Shown here: positions 1 to 14,000 of the stretch, piece by piece
Position numbering within the stretch: the stretch's first letter is position 1
Layout of the letters: every line of letters begins with the position of its first letter
NCBI GenBank assembly: GCA_015143295.1
Contig: CM026557.1
Location: 42,293,965 to 42,357,964, forward strand
Origin: Tetracentron sinense
Taxonomy: Eukaryota > Streptophyta > Magnoliopsida > Trochodendrales > Trochodendraceae
Reading direction: 5' to 3'
DNA length: 64,000 nt
Translations under genes and position numbers: made by a program
The notes under the pieces: generated by a model
Told to the model about the DNA's origin: nothing
Seen by the model: the letters and a program-made list of their open reading frames with translations, nothing else
Databases searched by the model: none

Positions 1-184
1 CTATTATTTTTCAATGTATTTAATGGGTTTTTATTTATTTTTAATGGATCCTCTGTTTTATTTTAAGCTAAAATGTTCGTTTTGATGCAAGATTCAGAAA
101 TTTGGTATATGGGTTCTGATCTTAGGTTTTTTCTCGATCTATATTGCTCAGGGTGACATTTGAATTGGAGAAAGAGATTACCTT

Positions 185-2713
185 ATGGTGAGTCTCTGAG
201 TTTATTTTCTGTTCTTATTTTGATTAAGTAGATCAAAATGGGTAATTGGTTGTCATTTTATTTTGGTAGAATATATTGATGGTAGATGTTGATTTGCTTG
301 GATTCTGATACCAGGGTGAAGCTCCAGAGATCTTTGAGGATGATCTATGGAAGGTTTTCCCAGTTGGGCTTGAGCCAGAATCGAGAGGCTACCAAACAGC
401 TACCATCCTGGGCGAAAAGACAGTAAGCAAATCCAATATACTGATTTCATATTTTCTCTCTTTTTGTTCTTGAAGAGAATTCTTAATCCATTCATGTTCC
501 TAATAAAAAAACTCCCATTATTCTGTTCAGTATGTGATTGTGGGATCGGATACAGAATCATCCTTGTCCATTGGCATCCAGGTTTTTGACAAATCGAGAG
601 GCAAATGGTGAGTTCTATGTCTGAGAATTATTGCATTTGGGTTTGGTATTTAGTTTGGATATATGAATTCTGGTAGAATTGGCAGGGCTATTCCTACTGT
701 GTTGGGTACAAAACCCACCTCATGCAAGGGCCACTCGGCGGTGCTTCTAAATAAAGATCGAATATTGATTCTGAAGCAGGACTCTACCCCAGATGATTGC
801 ACCTGGCTTCTTGAGGTTGGTATTCGAAAAAACCTGTGGAAAATGTATCAATTCAAATAGTTTTAGATGCACTTTGATCAGCCATATCATGTCATCTATT
901 TACTGTCTTGTGATTACATTTCCTTGCCCTTATGGAAGCTAATTTTTGTAACCCACCTATGTAAGCTGTTAGATTTGGTGTTTTTCTACTGGTAGGTGGA
1001 CACCGAATTTGTTAGGGAGCAGAAGAAGATCTTGAAAACTGAGGTGGTTGCTTGGAGTAAGGGGGTTAAAGGCGATAGTCCTAAGCCACTTGTTATTAGT
1101 GGTCCTTCAGGAGTGGGCAAGGGCACATTAATATCAAAACTCATGAAGGAATTTCCATCCACATTCGGGTTCTCCGTGAGCCACACGACCCGTGCTCTGA
1201 GGGACAAAGAGAAGGATGGAGTCCATTACCATTTCACCGAACGAAGTGCTATGGAGAAGGAGATACAAGAAGGGAAGTTCCTTGAATATGCTTCTGTTCA
1301 TGGAAATCTCTATGGAACCAGTATTGAAGCGGTTGAAATGGTATCAGATGCAGGAAAGGTAAAATGTTGCGTATTATGTATGTCTCTTTTGTTAAGAAAA
1401 AAAAGATGAATATGTTGGGCATGTGCTGCACTCCACATGCATCATTTCAGACTGTTCAAATCGATCACCCGTGGGATGAGCAGTAGCTCGAGAATCATGT
1501 CAGTTGAACAATACTAACCATTTGAACAAGAGCCCTAATTTGGAGTATATGGGCAATTGGACTCATGTTATGACCTATCAAAGGGGCTGTCTAGCAATTG
1601 GACTGTTCATATTAGATTGCTATACATGACATGCACAATACTGAACAGAGAGTTCTCTACTTTCTCCAATTGAATACTTTCTCCTGTATATAATGATAAA
1701 TTGAAATGTCTTATATTTCTGCAAACTTAATATGGGTGGTTCCGTTTCTCTGTAGAGATGCATTCTCGACATAGATGTTCAAGGTGCCAGGTCTGTGAGG
1801 GCTAGTTTTCTTAAAGCGATTTTCATCTTTATTTGTCCGCCTTCATATGAGGAGCTTGAAAAGCGTCTTCGTGCAAGGTGAGTTAAGCTGGAAGCCCAAA
1901 ATTCCTCCTTTCGACCTTTGTGACTGATAGTCCCCTATTTTGTAGCCAATATGGTTGAAAAACTTTGTTGTGTAAATAGGGGAACTGAGACAGAGGAACA
2001 AATCCAAAAGCGTCTTCGAAATGCGAGAGCTGAGCTCGAGCAAGGAAGATCTTCAGGTCTCTTTGACCATTTATTGGTAAACGATGACTTTGAAATGTGT
2101 TACAAGAGTCTTAAGGTGATTGTTGCTTCTTCACTTAGCAATTAGCATCCATCCCTCTATGCATTTAATTTCTCATATGCATAGCTGTCAGAAATTCTGA
2201 TTTCTGAAAACTAGTTCTGACATAACAACCTCTGATGTAGAAACTCTTGGGTCTAGATGGGAGCACAGAAGCCATCTGTGAGCCATGTAAGTAGTCCCTG
2301 TTTGCTTGGTTTCTGATATTGTTCACTCTACATCCTCCCTGTGAAAACCAAATTACTGATACCTTATAAATGTCATCCAGCTCCAAAGATGGTCGAATCC
2401 CCAGTGGGTCACTCCGTATTAGAAATGAATGAGAAGGTCCTAATACACTGTGGAACTGCTGAACTAGGAAAAGCATCCAAGAATTTGTAAGACGTCGAAT
2501 GAATACCATACCATAACAGACATTAAGATGCTTAAGTTCTCATATTTTATTTTTGGGCTGAGCAGGTTTGTGCTTGATGCATCTTCACTTAAAGGAGGGG
2601 CACCAGGACGGACAAGAGGGCTAAACATGTATGTCGGAGACCCATTTGCAGATCGTCCAAATGGGATCAAACGGCTTCTGGATCCATGCAAGTTGAGCAT
2701 TTCCACTAATTAG
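185..2713 (+). CDS. GK: Guanylate kinase (plant GK-1/GK-2 type), ten coding exons
   Basis: Converts GMP or dGMP plus ATP to GDP or dGDP plus ADP in purine nucleotide metabolism. I read coding exons 185-187 (ATG directly before a GTGAGT donor), 315-422, 531-607, 686-815, 996-1358, 1756-1877, 1980-2115, 2241-2286, 2381-2486 and 2566-2713, all with GT-AG borders and consistent phase, giving about 412 aa. Residues 1-106 form the plant-specific kelch/galactose-oxidase-like N-terminal part. Residues 142-150 are the P-loop [14 protein letters not shown] at about 168-172, DGVHYHF and [17 protein letters not shown] form the GMP-binding region, and [11 protein letters not shown] follows. The C-terminal GGAPGRTRG (about 374-382) is typical of plant homologues. 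No chloroplast transit peptide is seen, so this looks like the cytosolic form. Bases 1-184 are leader sequence, possibly with an intron I could not place. Family call is firm; exon borders are my reading. Confidence 0.93.
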
Positions 2714-4230
2714 TACTAACTCTGGTTTATCAGTTTTGACTTCTAACTTCAAAGTGAGGGATGGTGGTACAGCTCTTGGTATAGTTGTTCAAAGTCAATA
2801 TATGACTTCAATTATTCATCAATTTGGCATTGATTGATGGGGAAAGATGGATCTCGGCATCCCCACATTCTTTATTATATGTTGCTGAGAACATAAAATA
2901 ATCTGGCTTTTTTTATCTCTGCTGTGGAAAGATTTGTGGAGACAATTCAAGTGTTTGAATGATTACTATTCCATGTTGGAAATGAGAGAATTTATAGACT
3001 TGTGCGGCTAATGAACTTGGTAAGGTACCTGGTTTGCAGTTTTGTGATAATTTTTGTATGAGATTAGAAAGAATATTTGTTGAACTGGTTCAAAATTTTA
3101 TTGATGTCTTGGTGAATGACTAGAACATGGTGTAAATTCAATCTCATTCTTTGATCTTTATTTTACTCTTCCCAATTGTTTCCCAATGAATAGAGAGACT
3201 TAGAATGAAAACTGGTACAGAACTTGCTTTTAAGTTTTGGGAATGGTAATTCAGATTTGTGTTCACGGGGTAGTTTTGAAGGGGAAAAACAAAGCAAAAG
3301 GGATTCTACCAAGAAAAGTGTCTATGGCTAGTTTATATTTGACCCACAGAAGCCGTTAACTTGGTCACGGGTGAATTCCCACCAAACAAATTTATTTTTT
3401 GTATCCATTGGGTCACGTCAAACCCCTCCCCTAGCAGGTGATGGTGGAGCCAATAATGGGGTGTCCTGTAGCTGTTCCCGTACCCAATTTTTCCTACTAA
3501 CAATGACTTGATAGGCAATTGGGTAGGACGAGCCTTCATGTGGTTGGTATTTCTCCATGGTATGCTATTCCAAGTGAACTTGAGAAGCAATGACCACACA
3601 AAGAATTGAGTGTAAGTTGAGCTTACAGGTACAATGGGGACCCCCAAGGATGGAGAATGGGATAGGAGAACTACCTTCCAGCTTCATCGGTCCCCCACTC
3701 CCTCTCCTGTCTGTCCCTCTAAGATAATCTCTGATGACACAAATGAGATTATCTAAGGTACCTGTTCAGTTCTCCAGCATCCAATGAGATCAGATTCCCA
3801 CTGTTCAACTACATTGTCCCATCCTTGTAGGGTAAACAGTCATTTTGGATCGCCCAAGTTATCCTCTGTTTTGTACCAATGTATATCATCTTCTTAGCAC
3901 AAATTGGGGGCACTGTTTAAAGTAACCTATACATCAAAAGAACTGATAAAGTCGCACCTGTTCCGCATCCATTCGATTATACAAGATAAAAAGGCACAAC
4001 TCTAATCCTTGCTAACCTGATACACAAGGGCAAAAAAAGTGAAGTCTTCTGTCTGATAAAGAGGTGTTCACATGCCTGTATGTTTGAAATCTCCAAACAC
4101 CGGAATGAAGTCTTTAGGGGTCCGATTCTTTTGCTGAGACTCATGAAGTAACACCGGAATGAAGTCTTTAAGGGCCCGATTCTTTTGCAGAGACTCATGA
4201 AGTTTATCACTCTGCAACTATTGTCATTTA
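2714..4230. other. GK 3' region and intergenic spacer
   Basis: This holds the GK 3'UTR, of unknown end, and the spacer towards the convergent NF-YA gene. AATAAT-like signals occur near 2892-2905. No conserved coding segment is visible. A short direct repeat containing ACCGGAATGAAGTCTTTA occurs near 4099 and again near 4152. Confidence 0.5.
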
Positions 4231-4377
4231 TGCTCCGTTTGTTTTGAGGTAAAATAGGGGAAAACAAATGAATTCCACGGAAAATGTCATTTTCCAAGTG
4301 TACTTTCTTTAAGACAACTGACATTTTTCATGAAATTCATTTGTTTTCCTCTATTTTACTTCGAAACAAACGGAGCA
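4231..4377. mobile_element. Palindromic MITE, TTA target duplication (Tourist/Harbinger-like)
   Basis: A 147-bp near-palindrome. The left end TGCTCCGTTTGTTTTGAGGT is mirrored at the right end as far as CGGAGCA, with about 60 bp of inverted repeat on each side. TTA flanks both ends (4228-4230 and 4378-4380), as expected for PIF/Harbinger-type elements. It has no coding capacity. Confidence 0.75.
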
Positions 4378-4818
4378 TTAACAAAATGCATTTTCTTTTG
4401 AGAACTAGATGTATCATGCTTTCATCTATTGGGTTGCAATTCCTGTAAGACTTTAAATCCAGCAAAATAAGTAATTTCAAAACTCATAAATATTATAAAG
4501 ACTTAAAATCTCATGATGGTAAGAATAAACTTTGTTAGAAACCTTGACAATGTGACTCAAATTTCCTGCAACTACAATGATAAAGTGCAAAGTGCCAAGC
4601 ATTATAAGTATCAACAAAAGAACAGACCCTAGAAGGAAAATAAATGAAGGCTGTTTCTTTCTTCTTATCTTTCACACTTGATTCTACTGGATCCATTCAT
4701 TCATCACTTGTACATGAAAAAAAAGAGAGGATAATGGTTGGGTAGAATTATTGACAGACTACAGAAACCATAGAGCCCACCGTATCTCCTATCCTCCCCC
4801 CAACAAACACAAAAACCA
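4378..4818. other. Intergenic or distal NF-YA 3'UTR
   Basis: AT-rich sequence without coding signal. It probably contains the polyadenylation region of the minus-strand NF-YA transcript, but I could not place a definite AATAAA-type signal on that strand. Confidence 0.35.
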
Positions 4819-4838
4819 AGCCAAGAATGAATTGCCTG
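4819..4838 (-). promoter_or_regulatory. miR169-like target site in NF-YA 3'UTR
   Basis: The plus strand reads AGCCAAGAATGAATTGCCTG, which matches the plant miR169 sequence except for one position that would pair as G:U. The minus-strand mRNA is therefore nearly complementary to miR169. It lies about 230 nt after the NF-YA stop codon, the usual place for miR169 sites in NF-YA mRNAs. This implies post-transcriptional down-regulation by miR169, the route that raises NF-YA under drought and nitrogen stress in other plants. Confidence 0.8.
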
Positions 4839-5064
4839 AGAAACACCAGGGCTCTAGTTGGATGTAGCCAATGCCTCCAGCTTCGTCTGCCTAGTGCCTA
4901 CCATTGCTCAGATGGTGGTTGCCCAGTTGCGACGCATGTGAGAAACCTCTAAAACTTGCACAAAGATGCATCTGAGGAAACCATTATGTTGGGTAGAAGG
5001 TCAGTAGTACCAGAACCAAAAGGAGCATCGCTGTAGAGACTCTACTACCCCTTTGCAAGGGGGT

Positions 5065-8000
5065 TCACTGGATGGTGAGGGCCCTATGTGGAGCCCGATT
5101 CACCGGGATGCTTCCCCGCTGCTGGCCAGAGCAATCTCCTTCCTCCCCCCTCTCTCCTGAGAGTGAACGGTATTTTGACAACTGGAAGCCCTGATGATGT
5201 TGGTGGCAGATGTTGTCGTTGCCATTGTTATTGGAATACTTGTGTGCTTCAAGCGTGTCCTGTACCAAGGGCTCTTTTTTACCATTGGAGGAATCCAGGT
5301 TTAAAGTACAATCAGAGGGCAAGGGTCCAGAGACCGAAGCAGTGGCAGACTGGGTTGAAAGCTTCTCAGGTGTGGGGTTGGCGTCATTACTATCAAGCTT
5401 CTTCGTGTTGACAAAACGGCCTCCACAACCCCGCGGCCTTTTCATAGCATGCTGGTGCCGAGATTCGTGAATATATGGCTGCAGAAAATGGAAACACAAC
5501 CCATACATCACGTTAGTGGAGCTTGAAACCAAATACTGAGAGACATCTCATAATCATACCAAGAAATTTGAGTTGAAAACAACCAACAAAGAAAAATATC
5601 TCAGATGATACAATAATGAGTGGAAAAATAATAGAAATATAAAAGGTAGTACATTTATCCTTACATACGAGTGTTTCTCATAACTGTTTTACCCAGTATG
5701 GATATATTATTGGATATTACCGTATAATTAACAACCAATCTGGCCTTGTATCTTTCAACATTACCCTTTGAGTCATGCTTATTGACTTGACTCTTTTCGG
5801 TAATTCTACAAGATCTCAAACTCTGCTTTTTTCCATGGAGTTTAACTCCTCCATTATGGTGTCAACCAGTTGAGAGGAATGAACATTAGCTTGGGCTTGT
5901 ACAAATATGGTTGGATCGTCTTCCCTACCAATGTCAAAGTCACTCTCCTGTAAGTAAATTATAAAAACTCCTTCCAAAAAAAAGTCTCTACCAATGTCAA
6001 AGTCACTCTCTTGTAAGTAAACTATAAAAACACCTTCCAAAAAAAAAAGTCTATAAAATCATCTGAAACGGCAGACCTCCGTTATCTCTGAGACCTTCTC
6101 AAAGGCATCTCCTCATACAGGTTGGATGTGTTTATTTGAGGATCAGTGGGAGCAAGTTTGTCTTCCTTATCTTGTATGTTGATGACATACCACATGCTAG
6201 CATTGACTTGAACCTATTATGTGAGACTAGGGCTGTATCCGGGCCGGGCTTGACCGGGCTTGGCCAAGCCCGGCTCGGCTTGAAGTAGCTTGATCGAGGC
6301 CCGAAGCTCGGCTCGGCCCGAAAACAGGTTCGTTTGTGCAGCCCGAAGCTCGGCCTGAAAAAAAAAATTGGCTTGAAGCCCGGCTTGGCCCGAATTGATT
6401 CAAGCTCAAGCCGGGCTTGGCTTGGCTCGAGCTCGGCTTGAATCCCCTTTTTTTTAAATAAAATTTTATATTATTTATATATATAATAATGATATATATA
6501 AATAATATATATATATATTTATATTTTTTTAAATAATTTTCGAGCCGAGCCGAACCTCAATCGAGCCAGGCTTCGAGCCGGGCCGAGCCGCACAGGGGTG
6601 GGCTTGAGCTTGGCTTGAATTGGCTTTCGGGCCTTTTTTTAGGCTTGGCTTGGCTTGTTCGAGCCCAAAATTTCGGGCCGAACCGAGCCGCACCAACGGG
6701 CCAATCGGGCTTTGTGCAGCCCTATGTGAGACTAATGTCTTATGCAGGAACTTCGAGATGGAAGGACTTGGGTGAAGCATCTTTCATCATAGTGATTGAA
6801 ATACATTGGATAGTGCCATGGTCTTCTTGGATTATTGTAGAGGTAATATATTATAAAGTTCTCAAAAGGTTTTTGTTGTGATGGGCATAAGTCATTAAGC
6901 CCATAGTTCTCTATATTATTTATTAGCATACTTGAGTTTACACATTAGTAAGGGTATGTATGTCCTTACAAGTGTTTTATAATAATATAAAAATGAGAGA
7001 GAGAGAAAGAGAGAGAGTATCCAACACTATGCTCATTCTCTCTTTCCAAAAAGTTCTCTTGTTCTCTTCTCTTCATATTGAAAACTAGGGTTTCTATATT
7101 TCTATTGTTTTAAAACACATGACTTTTCTCTTGGGTTGGCGGAAATTGTTAAACGTGACCAATTTGTAAATTTTAGGGTCCCAAGAATGACCTCGAGCGA
7201 AAGGAGATGAATATGTATCGACAGTAGGGAGTTGATGTATGCTCAAGTTTGTACACGTCTAGATAATTCATTTTCAATTAAGATGCTAGGCACATATCAT
7301 AGTGATCTTGGTATGAATCCCTGGAAAACAGGTACAAAGGTGTTCTTTATACTGACATAGTGAAGATCCGATCACCTTGCGGTGACTGGATATCCAGGCT
7401 TGGACAATGTTGGTTGCCTAGACAACATGAAGTCCACATCAGGTAATATATTCATGTTGGCCGGTAGGTTCAACTCAAAAAAAAATGCGAAGCAAATTCT
7501 TACAATGTCACCTACTATGCATCAGAATTTGTAACTTGTTATGAAGCCACTACACACCATATGACTGCGCAACTTCATCTCAAACCTTGAAGTTGTGGAT
7601 TCTAATTCTCCGTAAAGAATTTTTGTGATGATCATCAAGCTGCAGTTTTCTTCTCCATTACAACAAGAGTTCAAGCATTGTAGATTTGGAAAGAGCGAAA
7701 TTATAGAGTGTTCTAGGCATGGTTCAAATATCAGGTATCAAGTGACGTATCGGTAAGTCCAAAACAAGATACGTATCGGCATATTGGATGGATACAGCGG
7801 AAAAATCCGGATACGCTAAGAAACGCTTGGATATGCAAGGAAAAACTTGGATACCTTACATAAAACTTCATTAAATGCAAATATAAGTTAAAAACAAACT
7901 AAATGAAGATCTCTAACTATGTTCATAACCATACATATGAAGTAAATAATTTATAAGTTAAAAAAAAAGCGTGTGTGCTGATAAACAGATAAATAGGTAT

Positions 8001-11000
8001 GAAAATATAAAACATAGTCACTTAGCCAAGTATAGGAAATACAATTTAGATATTACAACCTTACATTCAATGAATTAAATAAGAATGTATTGAATTATAA
8101 CCATAAATTATAAGCTTGAATGTAGTTTTTTATATAAAACTATATACTGTTAGTAGACTTTTTGATCCTGTAGATGAAAATATTTTTAAAAACTAAAATA
8201 TGAGATTTTTTTGTCGTACCTTACCATTTAAAAGTTAAAATTTTGGCATAATCCTTAAAAGGTGCTAAAAACAGGATTTTGTTCTTGAACTGAAAAAGTT
8301 GACTTTATTTTTCAGGAATTGGGACTCATGATCATTTTTATGGAATTCAAATGGGGGGTATAACTTTATTTACATATAAATATTTTTAGTAAATGAAAGT
8401 AAAATTAATTTATGCAAACAAGTTGTGTGTACCGGGTAGTTCCAAACAGGATATGTATCAACCCGTATCAACAACCATGGTTTTAGGGAGTTTTATCCTC
8501 TTCGGCCAAGGTGTGCTATAGGATTTGATAGTTATTAATTCAATGTTTTAAAACGCGAAAGCTTGAGGCAAGGCGTTTGGACCTCCAAAGGCTTGAGGCT
8601 TAAGTCTCACACTCCCTCATTTTGTAGGAAAAAAATAATTAGAAATTAGAAAAAATTGTAATGTGTTTGTGTTATATATATAAAGAAGTGCTAAACAAAT
8701 TATTCAATCATCGTATAAAAGAGAAGTATTAGAAAGGCAAGCAAAAGTTGCAGTCCAAATTTAAATTTATGCTAATCTACTTATTGCAAAATATATGATG
8801 CTCATTCATCAAATCATGTACTGAATTTTGGATTCCAAGAGAAAGCTGCAAAGAAGTCTTGAAGAGGGGAAGGAAAATAATATTTATATATAGGTTATGT
8901 AGCTAGAACCCAATTTTAAGTTAATGCATGAGACTTATGTCTTAGTCATAAAGCGAGTCACAAAGTGTGGGCATTTGTCTCATGTGAATCTCACACTTTG
9001 AGGCGTAAGCCTCAAGGTTAAGCCTCAAGGCGTAAGGCTTAAGCCTTGGCCAGAGGTGAGCCTCGAGACGTAAGCCTCACATGCCTTTTAAAACACTGGT
9101 TATTATTATTTTGGCTCTCCATTCGAGACGATTTTGATGTGCAGGGGCTATATTCTATTTTGTAGCTATCCCATTCAGGGAGGCTTTGATTCTTGTGGGT
9201 TTCTGAGATTGTAGTTTAATTTGCTTTGGTTCTCTTGGGCTCCCTCACTTGTGATTCCGGGCCCATCTATGTACTAATATTGTCCTTCTATATATATGCA
9301 CTCTTATTACCGATAATTAAAAATTTTGAAAAAAAAAAAAGAGTTCTGGTGTCTAAGCATATAGACATAAAGTATCAGGTTGTAAGAGAGAAAGTGCAGA
9401 AATTACCAAGTTTCTATAGAGCATATTAGCACGAATCTGATGAATGTTGATCGTATGACCATGGTTTGTAACCTAATGTTTTTCAAGAATGCTGCTCACA
9501 CAGGGCTCGTTGATAGATTTGATTTACTTAGTTAAAGGGGTTGTGTATTTGCTCTCATCAAGTTTAAGACATTTGTTTTAGTTATTATGATTATCATTGC
9601 ATCTTGTTATCTGCTATTCCATATTGTGTGCAAATGAGTTTAAAAATGTCGTGTCTCGATTAGAGAGATAAATGTTGGACTACTATAGTAGGAGACAACT
9701 AGAACCTCTGGCTCTGGTTTAGGGCATGAGAATCTTTTATTTGAGACAATAAAGTTGATGTGTCTCCAGAAATATCTAAAGTCTAAACAACTATGTGTGC
9801 ATAAGGATGCGAAAGTTGCCACAGGGAGAAGTAGTTGGTTAGTTGATAATCTGATAATGTGTGAAGCAAGGACCAATTGGGACAAGAATAAATTTGATAA
9901 CCTTTCCGTTTCATATCGTTTCCATGAAACCCAAGATTATGCTCTACGGTGACAAGGAAAGAGGATGGTGTTGGCACTGTGACCATAGAAAGTCCTTATA
10001 TCAAATTATCAATGTGATGACGTACTGACTGCTATGGTTTAGCGTTGATGGTATCTTTGAACCAAGTTACAAGGTGTTAGCTCATTGTTATTCAGAAAGA
10101 TAGTTTTTTTCTCAAAGAGTGGCCACTCGTCATGTCTTATCCAATGTTTTGATTTGGGGGATCATTTGTAAAGAGAAGGTTTTTTTTTTTTTTTTAAATT
10201 ATAAGGTTGTTATCATTGCAGACCAAGTGGGTGCATGTTGGAATTTTCTATAGGAAGGCCTAACAATAATCATAGTTTTGCTTTTGCTAAAACCCATATT
10301 GATCTTCCCTAATTAATTGAAGCATACCGAATAATTAAGTTGGTCATCATTAAGGTGTACTTGACTTTCCATGTTATCACGTTGATTAAGAAGCATAATC
10401 ATACTCTAATTGTGTAGACTCAAAATCCTTGATGGGTTAAGACTTTATTTAGTTATAGGTATGGCATCTTGGTCCCAACTCTCCCTAAACATAAGAAGCT
10501 CCTCATCTATCTGCCTGAGAGGAGAGAGTTGAAGGTCAATCAACCCCAAGTAAGAAGCATGAGAGATTAATATCCTTTTATTTCAATGGCAGGTACCAGT
10601 TACACTTACAAGTAACAACAGAATTAGAAACCTACCCCATATTAAATTAGACATAACAGCCCCTTCTAGAAATGTTCTAAACTAAGTCCACAATTCTAGA
10701 GAGAGAAAAAAAATACTAAAATTCCCCTTAAATTAAACAACCATGGACACACTTTCAAAATTCTAAAAAAAATTGAAAAGCCACTGTTGATGTGGATTGC
10801 GCATGGCCCCAGATGTGCTAACCAATCCAGCAAGCCAATGGGCAGTGCCCACATCAGCACCTTTTATCCTCACGTGCTGATTTATTTATGGGGACTATTC
10901 TATTGTGTCTTCACGGTATCTACAGCAGTATCAGTCCCTAAAGTTCTTCTCTTCCTTTGGTAAACCTTCAAGTGTTCTGTGGGTACTCCACTGTATGCTA

Positions 11001-14000
11001 AATTGGGCTGCATTGAGGTCCTTCAATGCTGGCTGCATCAGTTTATAAGCTCAAAATAAGCATCCTCTCAACTCAAGGCTAACATTGGCACTCTTGTAGC
11101 CAAGGGCTAAAATTAATAGCATTATGTGTACTTCAATGAAACCTTTGATCCAGATTCCAGTTGTTAAACCAGCAAAATTTCACATTGATTTGGTTCTTAG
11201 ACCATTCAGCAAATTTTCAAAAATGCTTTACAATAATCTACATGAAGTATCACCAAAGGACAAAGGTTCCAAAGATCCTTCAAGACCACATCATGTTCAT
11301 GAGTTTGTAAAGGTCATCTGTGAACTCAACCATGATCCTTGTGCATGGTTCAAAGTTCAAACAGGTTTTACGATGATGATGCTCAGTCTATTTAGTATAT
11401 CCATGATTTGCTTCAATTATCAAGTAGTACCATGATTAAGGGATTAAATCATTGTCAGTCTATTTAGTATATCCATGATTTGCTTCAATTATCAAGTAGT
11501 ACCATGATTAAGGGATTAAATCATTGTCATTGGTCACCATGTGAATCTTCTTGATTCTTCTATTGCTCACCAAGCATGTGGTCCTGATGTGATCTCCTCA
11601 CGGTCTATTTTAGTAAATCCATGTTTCGCTTCATTCATCAAGCAGTACCATGATTTTGGGATGAAATAATTGCCATTGATTGGTCACCATGTGAGTCTTC
11701 TCGATGCTTCTATTGCTCACCAAGCATGTGGTTCTGATGTAAATAATTTTGGACATCATTATTTCCTCGTCATTGAGGCTGCCTTTATGCCAATCTTTTC
11801 TCCTGTTCTATTTCAATCCATATATGCTACAAACATTTTCTCTAATGCCCAGATTCTTAAGCGCAAACCATTGTTACTCCCATTCCTCCCATAGATCAAC
11901 TTTGTCAGGATTCAGTGACACTATTTAATGCTATATTACAAAATTATCAGCAGTTAACTACTTGCAACTTTCACTCCTCTTAACCTTGCACTCTTTACCA
12001 ATCTCTATGTTGCATAGACATGGACATGGGTGTTGGACACTGACTCAAATGCAAGGTGTTAGATTCGGTGAACCCTAGAAAGTAGGATTTGAGGCCAAGT
12101 TATCTTTTAATTTATTATTTAAAATCCTTATACTTCTAATTCTTTTTTTAAAAAATGCTACAAAGAGAATAAATTAAATATGAAAGTGTAAATTCTTGTA
12201 AACAACACTAATTGATTAATGTTGAGATATGATCTATTATGTAGGTGTATTACACCGAATCACACCTCAGGGCTATACTTGTAACTTTGTATTAGGGTTA
12301 TTATAAATACAAAGAGATTAGAGAGAGACACTCCCTAATCTAACTTTTCCCCTAATATTTCTTCTCTCTGTCTCTTCATCTCCTCTCCTAGCGTTTGATC
12401 TTTAAGTTGCTAACAGAGCAAGGTGTAAAGAACAACAGTGGGAAGGAGAAGGTTTTTTTTTTTGGACAGCAGATTTTTTTTTCCCCTGGTTCTCTCCATG
12501 CACAGTGCTGACGTCAGCATCCGTACAAACCCAGATGTTGGGTAATGCTGCCGCATGAATGCTCTTCCTTCGTAGAGGTATTTAGTGATTTTTCTGGAAT
12601 TTTTTTGGCATCCTAGATGTATTTTTCAGAATTTATTCAAGTTCTCTCTGAAAAAACAATTTTCCTGTAAATCGCATTGTGCGATCTGGTTGGGAAGTTT
12701 TGCAACACAAATACCAAAGGGTTTAGGTCAAAATTGGTATCCCCACCTTGATTAATAATTACATGATTAGTCTCCAATACCAAACAAGCAATTGTCTGTA
12801 AACACTAATCACTATATGTCACTCAATGTAACAAGTTCTTTCTTTTGGTTGAATGTAATACGTAAGGATAAGTACACATGACAATATACCATGTCCATAT
12901 TTTCAAAGAACAATGGCATGGATGCCATACATGTGGTCACAAGCGAACTGATCAAGATTAGTAGAATCTAAGGTCGCTCATTCAATTAATTAATGTTCTA
13001 AAATCAAATTGTTATGATTGATTTTAACCATAAGATCAAGAGCCATCAGATCAAGAGCAATTATTTGGATGGTTTAAGAATAATTACTTGGTAATACTCA
13101 AAATAAGTGTTGCATAGATTCATTAATTTAAACATGTGATTGTCTAGTATATGTGGGTTTCATGCTTATCAAATCTGAGAGGAAGAATACTCATTGTATT
13201 GTATATACTATAGTTCTATACACACTTATTGTTATGTGATAGTAGGTGAGTCCGTGTCTGAACCTGAGTCTAGAGGTATGGACACTAGTTATTATAAGAG
13301 ACAATAGCCGAGTCCGTGGAGAGTCTGTTTGAATCCCCGCCCACACGCATGGACATGTGACTCACCTGTAGACTAGAAGAGACTCTGCAACATTGGCCAA
13401 TCTTGTCTACAAGAACATGCATCATCAAACCACTGCCTGCTTGTAGCAGTTCAGCACATTGCTTGAATGGACCAATAATCATGGTCTTCATTTAACCATC
13501 CTCTTAATTTACTGACATACTCAGAAGCAGACTTGGCTATTGTCCCAATGATTGGCATTCCATCGTTGGTTGCCTCTTTCATGTTTTGAATACCCTCCCT
13601 TAGATATGACTAATAAGAGATTCTCATGTAGTTGATTAGGGTTCGATTTCTCTATGCTATATAAAACAACGGATAAGTGCTGAAAATTCTAGGTGGACTC
13701 CAAAACTGAAATATTACTAATCTAATGGTTCATATTACAATATTATTGTGTGAGATGTAGCAGCAAATGCTTTTACAATTGAGGACATCAAATTGTCCTA
13801 CTATAATTATGAAGGGTATGGCATATTAAGCAGAATACAGTTATTGCAAGCAATTGAGGAAATTTAACTTCTAATCTTTAAGGTAATAAAAGCATGTAGG
13901 AGCCTAAACTTTGACAATCATAAAACCATTTCAGCTAAACGGTGAGACAATCACAAAGCATCTAGTATTATATCAAGCATTAGTGTTGAGTACATAAAAA

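Noticed and set aside
5088..5470. Plus-strand ORFs of 86 and 107 codons
   Set aside because: They are shadows of the minus-strand NF-YA last exon.
5816..6040. 74-codon ORF with internal repeats
   Set aside because: It is only the two-copy DNA tandem repeat translated; no gene features.
6227..6929. Several Ala/Pro/Ser-rich ORFs
   Set aside because: They arise from the GC-rich arms of the hAT-type MITE at 6228-6724.
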